From Methanospirillum purgamenti (lineage in GTDB: Archaea; Halobacteriota; Methanomicrobia; Methanomicrobiales; Methanospirillaceae), in the NCBI RefSeq assembly GCF_018502485.1, contig NZ_CP075546.1: a stretch of DNA of 64,000 nucleotides, one strand, 5' to 3'. How positions within the stretch are numbered: position 1 is the first letter of the stretch; each line of letters starts with the position of its first letter. Of this stretch, positions 44,130 through 52,983 are shown piece by piece. The notes beneath the pieces were generated by a model. It made no database searches. It was given only the letters and a program-made list of their open reading frames with translations, and was not told the DNA's origin. The position numbers and the translations under genes were made by a program.

Positions 44130-45038
44130 TTATGCCAATAGCCTGACCAGAAGAGCTTTCTGCACATGGAGCCTGTTTTCAGCCTGGTCCCAGACTGCAC
44201 TTACCTTACTGTCGATAACATCATCGGTAATCTCCCAGTTCCGGTGTGCCGGGAGACAATGCATCACTATTGCCCCTGGTTTTGCACAGGCCATGAGTTC
44301 GGCATTTACCTGGTACGGCATAAATATCTGTCTTCTCCGGTCGATCTCCTCTTCCTGCCCCATGGAGATCCAGGTATCGGTCATGATTACATCAGCACCA
44401 GTGGCTGCTTCCCGTGGGTCGTTCACAATCCTGACCTTTGCTCCCATCCGGATAGCATCTCTAACAACGTCATCTTTTGGAGCAAATTCTGGTGGTGAAG
44501 CGACAACGACCTCCATACCAGTAAGGATGGTGCTCAGGATAAGTGATGTGCAGACATTATTCCCATCACCAATCCAGGCAACCCTAACCCCCTCGGTCCG
44601 AAAGAGCCATTCCTCTATGGTCATGATGTCGGCCAGGATTTGACAAGGATGTTCCCGATCTGAAAGGCCATTAATAACTGGAATATCAGCATGAGCAGCT
44701 AGCTCAAGTACTTCATCATGCCGGTTTGCCCGGATCATGATGGCAGACACAAACCTGGACATCACACGGGCTGTATCACGAATTGCTTCTCCTCGCCCAA
44801 GTTGCATATCTTTTGGATTGAGGAAAAGAGCATGACCCCCTAGTTCAAACATGCCTGCTTCAAAGGATATTCTGGTTCTTGTTGAGGATTTTTCAAATAT
44901 CATCCCCAGAGTTTTATGGGCTAAAACGGGTGTATGTACACCCATCCTTCGTTCTTCTTTGAGTTTTCGGGCATGAGCGATTAGATTAGAAAGTTCTTCA
45001 CGGGAGATATCTAGAATTGATATGAAATCTTTCTTCAT
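44130..45038 (-). CDS. argF: Ornithine carbamoyltransferase
   Basis: 302 residues. Carbamoyl phosphate site SSTRTRISFE (about 51-60), MSRFVSAIMIRANRHDEVLE, HPCQILADIMTIEE and the ornithine-side HCLPAHR near 260-266 are all present. It makes citrulline in arginine synthesis. Its ATG overlaps the purD stop (ATGA), so it is co-transcribed with purD. Confidence 0.94.
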   Translation of the reverse strand: MKKDFISILDISREELSNLIAHARKLKEERRMGVHTPVLAHKTLGMIFEKSSTRTRISFEAGMFELGGHALFLNPKDMQLGRGEAIRDTARVMSRFVSAIMIRANRHDEVLELAAHADIPVINGLSDREHPCQILADIMTIEEWLFRTEGVRVAWIGDGNNVCTSLILSTILTGMEVVVASPPEFAPKDDVVRDAIRMGAKVRIVNDPREAATGADVIMTDTWISMGQEEEIDRRRQIFMPYQVNAELMACAKPGAIVMHCLPAHRNWEITDDVIDSKVSAVWDQAENRLHVQKALLVRLLA

Positions 45039-46333
45039 CGTATCTCCTTCATATGTGAAATTCTCTTGTCAAGGACTTCTCTGGTTCCGATATCACTACG
45101 GTGCCGTACCGGGCCCTGAACAGCAGATGCAGCCTCTTCTGCGATTTTTTCTGCCTCTTCCAGGGTATCACCGATGCCAACAAAGGCCATGGTTCGTGAA
45201 CTCTGGGTTACCAGGTATTCACCGTCCCGGACGACACTTGCATAGTAGCAAAGTGCTTTGTTTTCCGGTCCTGGAGTCAGTTTCCCCCCTGAAACCGGAT
45301 TATCTGGATATCCTTCCGGGACAAGATACTTACAGACCGTTGCCTTCTTCGCAAATTGAACCTCTGCTTTGTCAAGGGTTCCTGCTGTAATTGCCTGAAC
45401 AAGGGTAGAAAAATCACTGGTGAGTAACGAAAGAACGTTCATTGCCTCTGGATCCCCAAATCTGGCATTAAATTCGATGACCATCGGACCCTGTGCTGTG
45501 TTCATAAACTGACCATACAAGATTCCCACATATGGGGTCCCTTCAGCGGCAAGTGAAACAACAGTCTGTTTCATGATGGCAAATGCCTTGTAGTAATCCT
45601 CTTCGGTGACAAAAGGGAACCGGTGATCAGGAAGCGTATATGATCCCATTCCACCAGTGTTCGGACCGACATCTCCTTCAAAGGCCCGTTTATGATCCTG
45701 AACAAGGGGCATCGGGACAAGATGATTACCATCGACAAATGCCTGCAGGGTGAACTCTTCTCCGATAAGTCGTTCTTCTATGACGACATCGCCTTTGAGT
45801 TCATGAACATATCTGCAGGCATCCTCATGGGTCAGGTGTTCACCCATTATCCTGACTCCCTTGCCCCCGGTCAGACCGGATGGTTTTATTGCATATTCTT
45901 TTATAGTGGTTTTTAGGAATTTTTCAGCATCTGTGCCAGAATGGAATATATGGTATTCAGGTAGACCGGGAATATTATATTTTTTCATCAGGTTTCTGCA
46001 GAATGATTTGTCAGTCTCTATTCTTGCTGCTAATTTTGTGGGACCAACACATCTGACTCCTGCTTCAGTAAGTGCATCAACAATTCCTGTTTCGAGTGGA
46101 GCTTCAGGTCCAATACATGCAAACAGGATCTGATGCTCGAGACAGAACATTTTCACGCGTTCCGGATCTGTTTCTGAAGCAATCAGCACCTTATATGCCA
46201 ATTCAGTTATACCTGGATTCATCCTGTTCATTACGGAAAATATTCTCGTCTGCGGATTTTTGGATAGGGCCTTTGCAATGGCATGTTCTCTACCTCCGCT
46301 TCCGACAACAAGGATGTTTGTATGTGTATTCAT
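45035..46333 (-). CDS. purD: Phosphoribosylamine-glycine ligase
   Basis: 432 residues of the ATP-grasp type. ILVVGSGGREHAIAKAL at the N-terminus, GPEAPLETGIVDALTEAGV, IKPSGLTGGKGVRIM, GPNTGGMGSY and EFNARFGDPEAMNVL are diagnostic. It is the second step of purine synthesis. The gap upstream (46334-46772) is the longest in this part and holds inverted repeats described separately. Confidence 0.95.
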   Translation of the reverse strand: MNTHTNILVVGSGGREHAIAKALSKNPQTRIFSVMNRMNPGITELAYKVLIASETDPERVKMFCLEHQILFACIGPEAPLETGIVDALTEAGVRCVGPTKLAARIETDKSFCRNLMKKYNIPGLPEYHIFHSGTDAEKFLKTTIKEYAIKPSGLTGGKGVRIMGEHLTHEDACRYVHELKGDVVIEERLIGEEFTLQAFVDGNHLVPMPLVQDHKRAFEGDVGPNTGGMGSYTLPDHRFPFVTEEDYYKAFAIMKQTVVSLAAEGTPYVGILYGQFMNTAQGPMVIEFNARFGDPEAMNVLSLLTSDFSTLVQAITAGTLDKAEVQFAKKATVCKYLVPEGYPDNPVSGGKLTPGPENKALCYYASVVRDGEYLVTQSSRTMAFVGIGDTLEEAEKIAEEAASAVQGPVRHRSDIGTREVLDKRISHMKEIR

Positions 46334-46608
46334 TCCTTAACTCCGATGAAATTGTATCATTCTATCAATTTTTAAAAGAATTTTTAGAAAATGCTCAAAA
46401 ATGGCACTCTCTCATATGAATGGGTAAAGATCCTGGTCGCTCTGCAAATGAATAACTCTATACTCTTGCAGAGGTGATGAGAAATAATCAGGTGAAGGAG
46501 TAAAAAATTGCCTCCTCTGGTACTAATTGCCATAGATATCGGATCTTAGATTTATATTCTCGTACCAATATGCGGTATACCCCATTAAACCTATCATTTT
46601 ATTACGAT

Positions 46609-46648
46609 ACTATGGCCTTGAATGACGAGGAGAGACCCCCTCCATAGT
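46609..46648. repeat. Inverted repeat in the purD-methyltransferase gap
   Basis: ACTATGG (46609-46615) and CCATAGT (46642-46648) are separated by 26 bases. It lies in a gap of about 440 bases without an ORF. Possible RNA stem or protein site; no known motif recognised. Confidence 0.35.
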
Positions 46649-46705
46649 CCCTAAAAATCATCAGTTGAACTATTCATATGCACAGGGTCCGCTTTTAATA
46701 CGTGG

Positions 46706-46733
46706 ATCATTGACGGCGGAGAAGTTCAATGAT
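46706..46733. promoter_or_regulatory. Palindromic operator candidate upstream of the methyltransferase
   Basis: ATCATTGA-N12-TCAATGAT, perfect 8-bp arms. It begins a few bases after a TATA-like CTTTTAATAC and ends 40 bases before ATG 46773, so it would cover the transcription start. Confidence 0.4.
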
Positions 46734-46772
46734 ACTTTGTAATGGTTGTATGACTCACCTTTCTCTCAGATT

Positions 46773-47576
46773 ATGACCTTTCTTGCAACCGGATTTCAGC
46801 AGGTGGACCATTCAAAGGACCAGAAAAAACTGGTCAGATGTCTGTCAAACATCAGAAATCATCCCTTCTTTCGATCTGTGAAAGAGGAATCATTTCAACT
46901 CCTGCAGATATCCCCCGGAGATATTATCCTTGAGATAGGGTGCGGACCGCTTGATGATGTGCATATCCTGGCCGAACAGTGTTGCCCGGGAGGGCTGGTT
47001 ATCGGGTCAGATATTAGTTCTTCACTTGTAACTCTTGCAAAAAAGGCGACCCATACACCCAATCTCTCGTTCATCCGGATGGACGGACAATATTCTGCAG
47101 TCAGGGAGGGTGTATGTGATGCTGTCAGGGAAGACCGGGTCCTTCAACATGTCAAAAATCCGGAGCAGGTGATTGATGAGATGTATCGGATCCTGAAACC
47201 GGGGGGACGATGTGTCCTCTTTGAACCAGACTGGGAGAATTTTATCATCGACGGGATAGATGAAACGGTCACGAGGAGTATACATAACTTCTGGTCAGAT
47301 CAGTTTGCCTGTGGTCATGTCGGGAGAAAAATCAGACGATTTTGCCTGAATGCGGGATTTATTAATGTACAGGTCTATCCCCGGACCATGATCATGCATG
47401 CATTCAAAGAAGCAGAGGCAATCTTCACCGTTTCAGAAAATGCAATACGGGCAGCATCTGCCGGACAAGTATCACAAAAGGCAGCGGAAGAGTTTATTGC
47501 CTATCTTAGAACTATGGATCAAAAAGGTTTATTCTTCGGTTCCTTCACCGGCTACCTGGTTTCCGGAAATAAATGA
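46773..47576 (+). CDS. Class I SAM-dependent methyltransferase
   Basis: About 267 residues. Motif I ILEIGCGPLDDVHILAEQ (near 50-67), GSDISSSLVTLAKKA, and the post-motif YRILKPGGRCVLFEPDW near 140-156 define a UbiE/Methyltransf_11 fold. The frame is open to TTG 46746; ATG 46773 is chosen as the first ATG, though neither has a Shine-Dalgarno. The substrate is unknown. It stands alone. Confidence 0.72.
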   Translation: MTFLATGFQQVDHSKDQKKLVRCLSNIRNHPFFRSVKEESFQLLQISPGDIILEIGCGPLDDVHILAEQCCPGGLVIGSDISSSLVTLAKKATHTPNLSFIRMDGQYSAVREGVCDAVREDRVLQHVKNPEQVIDEMYRILKPGGRCVLFEPDWENFIIDGIDETVTRSIHNFWSDQFACGHVGRKIRRFCLNAGFINVQVYPRTMIMHAFKEAEAIFTVSENAIRAASAGQVSQKAAEEFIAYLRTMDQKGLFFGSFTGYLVSGNK

Positions 47577-47612
47577 GTGCCGGAATGGGTAGAAATCGCC
47601 TGGGACTGGATG

Positions 47613-49148
47613 TTACACGATAATATCATTCACCTTTGAGTTTTTTATTCTCATATAGGCAATCTCGGTATTCCAGGGATTTTTTTCGATAAAGTCAAGG
47701 ACATTCTTGATTTTCTGATAATTCTCACGTATCTTTCGTGCATCATCACTCTTTACATCCTTCTCCTTATTTATCAGAAACTGATACTTTTCAGAGAGTG
47801 AAAAGATACTCTCCACGACATATGTTGAATAAAGGTGATCTGCTGATATGGACTGTCCATCCTTGCCATTCTCCTCCAGGTGAATGACAAATGGATCAGT
47901 CCTCCGGTATTTCTGGGCAATTCCTCCGATAAATGAGGGTCCGTCAGGGTTGATATACATGTAAATACTGTCATTGCTATCCCGGTAAGTTGCTATGGCA
48001 GAACTCTGCAGGGGATCGGTGAGACGGATACCAACTGCTGCATGAGAGAGGCCGGGATATGCAAGGTAGACCACATCATATCCTGCTTCACTGAGCAGAC
48101 CATATAAAAATAGAGCTTTATCATAACTATTCCCGGTTTTATCATGTAATATCTCAACCGGGTACCGGTTTTCAGGACTTTCAGTCAGAGGGATCTGCTG
48201 AATAAAATGGACAATACATTCCAGTTTTGCCCGCTCATTAATCCGTTTGATATTTGCCTGCCGTCTGACTTCGTCCAAGGTTTCCTTCACAGTCTCCTGT
48301 GTTGTCGGATCAGTAAGAATAGCAGAAAGAACCGGGATCCACTCTTCAGGATTTTTTGTTGAGACATCCGTTGATTGGAAGGAAATCTTTTGTGCACCCA
48401 GGTGAACCGACCGGTTGATATCAAAGGTAAGCGGCAGCGTATCTCCAGAAGACTGAATGGTGAATGTCCGTTCCACAAATGCGGGGTTAGCTCCTTTTTG
48501 TGGGATAACTATGAATTTCTCCAAATCGGTTGTGTTCGATAATTCCTGGGATTTTACTACCCTGACTTTTTTTGATTCATCGGATGGGATCTGCAGACTA
48601 TGCAGGTACTGTCCCTGCGGAGTAAAGACCTGAATCCTTGCATTGCCGGAATCACAGACATATATTAAATCTTCATCTGATGCGTTGACGACGCTGATCC
48701 CTGCAGGAGTGTCAAATTTGCCATCCCAATCTCCAAACCCTCCCCAGCTGGTCAGGAGTGATCCTTTCTCATTAAGTTTTAATACCCGGTGGGTGGCTGC
48801 ATCGGAAATGTAGATATTTCCCTGCTTGTCATGAGTTATTCCGGCGATATCCCAGTACCCATACGGTTTTGCAACATCCCGGGTAATGATCCTCTGCATT
48901 GTCCCATCTGCCTGAACCAGAAACAGGGCTTTGTCATGGAGATCACTGACTAAAAATGATTCATTAGGTAGGGGTAGTATATGTGACGGCCTGATAAGGT
49001 CAGACTGAGTCACTGATACCTGCTTTGCCGGTGATGCGTTATTCTGTGTTTGTTCTGGTGCATCTCCGTGAAAAAAAAGTCCAAGGATAATGCCACTCAA
49101 GATACCGGCGATTAGAAGTATGATAATACCAACCACATGCCGGTTCAT
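47613..49148 (-). CDS. NHL-repeat surface protein with transglutaminase-like C-terminal domain
   Basis: 511 residues. An N-terminal membrane anchor (IIILLIAGILSGIILGLFF) places the rest outside the cell. Residues about 50-200 carry NHL beta-propeller repeats (GNIYISDAATHRVLKLNEKG, LIYVCDSGNARIQVFTPQGQ). Residues about 290-420 resemble a transglutaminase-like domain (KALFLYGLLSEAGYDVVYLA, then SHAAVGIRL), but the Cys expected before the helix is replaced (TGNSYDKA). It may bind rather than cleave. It is probably a cell-surface protein of unknown role. Confidence 0.6.
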   Translation of the reverse strand: MNRHVVGIIILLIAGILSGIILGLFFHGDAPEQTQNNASPAKQVSVTQSDLIRPSHILPLPNESFLVSDLHDKALFLVQADGTMQRIITRDVAKPYGYWDIAGITHDKQGNIYISDAATHRVLKLNEKGSLLTSWGGFGDWDGKFDTPAGISVVNASDEDLIYVCDSGNARIQVFTPQGQYLHSLQIPSDESKKVRVVKSQELSNTTDLEKFIVIPQKGANPAFVERTFTIQSSGDTLPLTFDINRSVHLGAQKISFQSTDVSTKNPEEWIPVLSAILTDPTTQETVKETLDEVRRQANIKRINERAKLECIVHFIQQIPLTESPENRYPVEILHDKTGNSYDKALFLYGLLSEAGYDVVYLAYPGLSHAAVGIRLTDPLQSSAIATYRDSNDSIYMYINPDGPSFIGGIAQKYRRTDPFVIHLEENGKDGQSISADHLYSTYVVESIFSLSEKYQFLINKEKDVKSDDARKIRENYQKIKNVLDFIEKNPWNTEIAYMRIKNSKVNDIIV

Positions 49149-49199
49149 AAACTAAGATTAGCCATATGAGTATAATGGCATGTATGATACAAGGGTTAA

Positions 49200-49718
49200 T
49201 TACTCGTTCATAAGTTCCTGTATACTAACTAGAGATTTCAGCGTGATATCGAGATTTTGAAGTTTTTTCTCAGCTCCTTCATTTCGATCTACTACGGTGA
49301 TCACATTTTTTACTATTGCACCGGCAGAGCGAAGTTGCTCAATTCCAAATACCGCAGATCCACCGGATGTGGTTACATCTTCAACAAGAAGGATGCGTTT
49401 TCCGGTAACTTCTCCAATGATGAGACTGGTAAGACCATGTCCTTTCTGTTCTTTCCTGATGATCACATAGGGTTTTTCAGAGGTAAGGGAGACAGATACC
49501 GCAAGGGGAACACCACCGACGGCCACTCCTGCGACGGCATCGAAATCAGTATTTTTTATCAGGATCTCTGATGCAATCTTTTTCAGGATAGCAGGATCAG
49601 TGATTGCCTTTTTAATATCAATATATACCTTGCTTTTTCTTCCGGACGCAAGGGTAAAATCTCCAAATCGGATTGCTTCTGCTGAGATTAACATCTCACG
49701 CAATGTTGCAGTTACCAT
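49200..49718 (-). CDS. pyrE: Orotate phosphoribosyltransferase
   Basis: 172 residues. The PRPP-binding loop VLLVEDVTTSGGSAVFG (about 108-124), TLASGRKSKVYIDIKKA near the start and VAGVAVGGVPLAVSVSL are typical of archaeal PyrE. It makes OMP in pyrimidine synthesis. The start overlaps the carS stop by 7 bases. Confidence 0.93.
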   Translation of the reverse strand: MVTATLREMLISAEAIRFGDFTLASGRKSKVYIDIKKAITDPAILKKIASEILIKNTDFDAVAGVAVGGVPLAVSVSLTSEKPYVIIRKEQKGHGLTSLIIGEVTGKRILLVEDVTTSGGSAVFGIEQLRSAGAIVKNVITVVDRNEGAEKKLQNLDITLKSLVSIQELMNE

Positions 49719-50299
49719 GGTACCTTCTTCAATCCTAGTTTATACCCGATAATATTCACGGTTCGGTGCAGCAGGGGTGTCAGCACAAGGATGACTATAA
49801 GTAATGGTAAAGTCATGGTGCCCATTATCCAGACCGGATCAAACAAAAGTGTCAGAAGCAAAGCCCCGACAACAAAGTCCAGTTGATCCACCAAAAACCA
49901 TTCCCCTCCCCGGTCTATTCCCTGGCGTCTTTTAAAAAAACTCTTGACCATATCTCCAAGGAGTGATCCAATTGCAAACAAAATCACTGCAGATATCGTG
50001 TGGTGAGGGAACCAGGGTATAAAGCCGGATATTTCCAGATATATCTGAAGAAAACCAGCCAAAATACCTGCGCTAACTCCTCCAATAAATCCCCGGATAG
50101 TTTTTCCATCTCCAAGTATCCGTTTTCCGTCAGACCACTTTTTCTTCAGATCTATGGGCATACCCCCACCCGTGAGAGCCGCGAAATTATTTGGAAGGTA
50201 GGCGGGGAGCATCAACCAGATGGCAGAACCGATGAGAATGAGTATATTCATGACTATAGTAGCAAAATTCGGCATACCTATAAGGTTAGGTTTTCGCAT
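49712..50299 (-). CDS. carS: CDP-2,3-bis-(O-geranylgeranyl)-sn-glycerol synthase
   Basis: Up to 195 residues with about five membrane segments. IWLMLPAYLPNNFAALTGGG, the DGKRILGDGKTIRGF motif (about 57-71) and RGGEWFLVDQLDFVVGAL define CarS (DUF46). It activates unsaturated archaetidic acid with CTP in membrane lipid synthesis. A second possible start is ATG 50275 (MPNFATIVM). It overlaps pyrE downstream. Confidence 0.88.
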   Translation of the reverse strand: MRKPNLIGMPNFATIVMNILILIGSAIWLMLPAYLPNNFAALTGGGMPIDLKKKWSDGKRILGDGKTIRGFIGGVSAGILAGFLQIYLEISGFIPWFPHHTISAVILFAIGSLLGDMVKSFFKRRQGIDRGGEWFLVDQLDFVVGALLLTLLFDPVWIMGTMTLPLLIVILVLTPLLHRTVNIIGYKLGLKKVPW

Positions 50300-50352
50300 A
50301 CATATGAGCAGAAGTAATACCTTGGTATGGAATACCCGCTGGTGGTGATAGT

Positions 50353-51813
50353 ATACTCCTAAAAAATACGAAAAGTCTCTGTCCGATATGTAAAAAGGTA
50401 CTCGATGCAGAGATTACAGAAAAAGATGGAAAGGTGTATATAAACAGGACCTGTCCTGATCATGGCTTTTTTTCATACCTATACTGGGATGATGTCGAAG
50501 CATGGCGCAGATATGAGGCATTCGGTGTAAAAGGTTCAGGTCTTGAAAATCCTCAGGTCATCAGGGAGATAAGCAACTGTCCATATGATTGTGGGATTTG
50601 TAATAATCATAAATCAACAACTCTCCTTGCAAATGTTGATCTGACAAACCGGTGTAACCTGAATTGTTCCTTTTGTTTTGCCAATGCCCGTGCTTGCGGA
50701 TACATTTACGAGCCCACCTTTGACCAGATCAAAGATATGCTGACGATCCTGCGCTCTGAAAAACCGACTCCTGCACCAGCAGTTCAGTTTGCCGGAGGCG
50801 AACCAACACTCCGGGATGATCTGGTTGAGATCATTAGACTGGCAAAAAGTTTGGGATTCATGCAGGTGCAGCTGGCAACGAACGGACTTATCATTGCTCA
50901 GGATCCTGATTACGCACTCAAGCTCAAAGAAGCTGGACTTTCCACGGTTTACCTGCATTTTGACGGAGTCTCAAAGGAGACAAATTTCAAACTTACACAT
51001 GATCTGAAAGCAATAGAAAACCTGAAGAAGGCTAAACAGGGTGTGGTTCTGGTACCAACCATTATCAAAGGCCAGAATGATCATGAAATTGGTGATATCG
51101 TCAGGTTTGCAGCAGAACATATTGAGGTTATCCGTGGTGTAAACTTCCAGCCGGTATCATTTACCGGGGCAGCATCGCCGGAGGATATCGAACGGCAGCG
51201 GATAACTATCCCAGAGTTACTAGATTGTATTGAGAAGCAAACCAGTGGTTCAGTGGAAAAAGAGGATTTTTATCCGGTTCCCTGTGTTGTGCCGATCAGC
51301 GACTTTGTTGAGGCATATACTGGTAAACCACAACTAAAGTTCACTGCTCATCAGCATTGTGGTGCAGCAACCTATGTCTTTGTCAGGGATAAGAAGATCG
51401 TCCCGATCAACCGCATGATAGATGTTGATGCATTCTTTGATTCCATCGAGCGGCTGACGACCCAACTAACATCTGCAGGACCTATCAGCCGGAAGATGGT
51501 CGCTATAAACGGGATTAAGGAGCTCTATGGTTCGGTGAAGAAGAGCGAGGAGGGGGGACGAGAACTCTGGACCAGTCTTGGAAAGGCTCTCATTACTCAT
51601 AACTTTGACTCCCTTCGTGAGTTCCATTGGAATGCCCTCTTTATCGGAATGATGCATTTCATGGATAACTATAATTATGATGTTGAGCGGGTGAGCCAGT
51701 GCTGTATTCATTACGCAACACCGGATGGAACTCTGATTCCATTCTGTTCTTATAACAGTGGTCCGGTGTTCCGTGAAGAGGTATGGAAGAAATATAGTCA
51801 ACCATTTGAATAA
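50353..51813 (+). CDS. Tetraether lipid synthase (Tes)-like radical SAM enzyme, non-canonical start
   Basis: About 486 residues. An N-terminal zinc-site-like LCPICKKVLDAEI with CPDHG is followed by a second Cys region (CPYDCGICNNH), the radical SAM motif CNLNCSFCF, and AGGEPTLRDDL. Cys residues toward the end (SQCCIHYATPDGTLIPFC) could hold another cluster. This layout matches COG1964/MJ0619-type enzymes, which include Tes. The first canonical start, GTG 50434, would remove the conserved CPIC. No ATG, GTG or TTG occurs in frame between the stop at 50305 and 50434. ATA 50353, 4 bases after GGTGGTGA, is the best start candidate. Confidence 0.7.
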   Translation: MLLKNTKSLCPICKKVLDAEITEKDGKVYINRTCPDHGFFSYLYWDDVEAWRRYEAFGVKGSGLENPQVIREISNCPYDCGICNNHKSTTLLANVDLTNRCNLNCSFCFANARACGYIYEPTFDQIKDMLTILRSEKPTPAPAVQFAGGEPTLRDDLVEIIRLAKSLGFMQVQLATNGLIIAQDPDYALKLKEAGLSTVYLHFDGVSKETNFKLTHDLKAIENLKKAKQGVVLVPTIIKGQNDHEIGDIVRFAAEHIEVIRGVNFQPVSFTGAASPEDIERQRITIPELLDCIEKQTSGSVEKEDFYPVPCVVPISDFVEAYTGKPQLKFTAHQHCGAATYVFVRDKKIVPINRMIDVDAFFDSIERLTTQLTSAGPISRKMVAINGIKELYGSVKKSEEGGRELWTSLGKALITHNFDSLREFHWNALFIGMMHFMDNYNYDVERVSQCCIHYATPDGTLIPFCSYNSGPVFREEVWKKYSQPFE

Positions 51814-51832
51814 ATTTCCTTTTTCGTGTCTT

Positions 51833-52624
51833 ATGATAACCATTATTCCAAAACCAACCGATATTCCATCTGACAATTCCACCCGGATGGTCATGGATGA
51901 GTTTGATCGGATGGGATATCCGTACCAGGTCAGGTTTTTAGAAGCCATTGATCCATTTTCAGATGACCTGTCAGGAGCTACTATCTGGGCCTGTGGAATC
52001 AGACAGAATGGTCATAATTTTGAGTCTCTTCAGGCTCTTTCGCTAAAAAACCGGATTATTAACTCCCCGGAGAGTATTGTCACCTGTGCAAGTAAAGTGA
52101 TGACATCAGCCCTTCTGGTGCAGCACGGGGTACCGACTCCGACAACCTTTTTTACCGAATCACGGACTCTGGCAGGTCAGTTCATAAAAAAACATACGAA
52201 AGCCGTATCAAAGCCGGTATATGGATTTGACGGAGTGGGTATTCACCTGGTTGAAAGTGAGGGCGATCTTGGGGATCCTCCTTTCTACCTGCAGGAGTAT
52301 GTGCCAAATGACCGTGACTTCCGGGTGTTTGTCATCGGCGATCAGGCTGTCGGGGCAATAATGCGTGTATCTGATCACCTGACTCACAATATTCATCAAG
52401 GGGGCTGTGGTAGTGCTATTGACATCCCAAAAGAAATGGCGAAAATAGCAGTTCAGGCTGCACATTGTGTTGGTGTTGATTATGGTGGTGTCGATCTGCT
52501 CGCCTACAATGGTTCTTATGTTGTTTTGGAAGTAAATGGAACGCCTAACTGGCATTGTATGCAGGCACCAATCCCACAACTTCTTGCGGAATATCTTATT
52601 TTACAGGATAAACAGAATCAATAA
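51833..52624 (+). CDS. RimK-like ATP-grasp ligase (MptN/CofF type)
   Basis: 263 residues from ATG 51833. ATP-grasp features: SKPVYGFDGVGIHLV near 149-163, FYLQEYVPNDRDFRVFVIGD near 176-195, and the metal-binding VVLEVNGTPNWHCMQ near 234-248. RimK relatives in methanogens add glutamate to methanopterin or F420. The target here is not fixed by sequence. It follows the Tes-like gene by 19 bases, so an operon is likely. Confidence 0.75.
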   Translation: MITIIPKPTDIPSDNSTRMVMDEFDRMGYPYQVRFLEAIDPFSDDLSGATIWACGIRQNGHNFESLQALSLKNRIINSPESIVTCASKVMTSALLVQHGVPTPTTFFTESRTLAGQFIKKHTKAVSKPVYGFDGVGIHLVESEGDLGDPPFYLQEYVPNDRDFRVFVIGDQAVGAIMRVSDHLTHNIHQGGCGSAIDIPKEMAKIAVQAAHCVGVDYGGVDLLAYNGSYVVLEVNGTPNWHCMQAPIPQLLAEYLILQDKQNQ

Positions 52625-52639
52625 TAGGAGAGGATGTCT

Positions 52640-52924
52640 TTAGACACCCATTTCTATCTCTTTTAACGTGCGCTCAGCAAGTTCATGCATCCGATCAGCC
52701 ATTCGTGCTGCTGATGGGTTATCTACCTCACGCATGGCCTTTGCGATGGCATTTCCCAGGACAAAAATTGCATATTTATGCTCTACCTTACTCCGGTGTG
52801 TCTGGGAGGGCGTAATCTCGAGGGCATCATATTCAGAAAAATCAGCCTCAGGGTTCTGCTCCTGGAGATATTCGCGGACATTTGTGAGCATGGTATGCAA
52901 GGAAATTAGTTCTTCTTTATGCAC
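52640..52924 (-). CDS. UPF0058-family protein, paralog 2
   Basis: 94 residues from GTG (M)HKEELISLHTML. Closely related in layout to the protein at 25118-25384: same KEEL start, then an ALEITPSQTHRSKVEHKYA segment like LHISPVHIHKNKKAHKEA. It has an extra helical C-terminus. Function unknown. It lies tail to tail with the ATP-grasp gene. Confidence 0.8.
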   Translation of the reverse strand: MHKEELISLHTMLTNVREYLQEQNPEADFSEYDALEITPSQTHRSKVEHKYAIFVLGNAIAKAMREVDNPSAARMADRMHELAERTLKEIEMGV

Positions 52925-52983
52925 ACTTCTGTCTCCACAATAATGTTGGTGGGAAAAATATAAAAAAAATAGCCTGAAACCAA

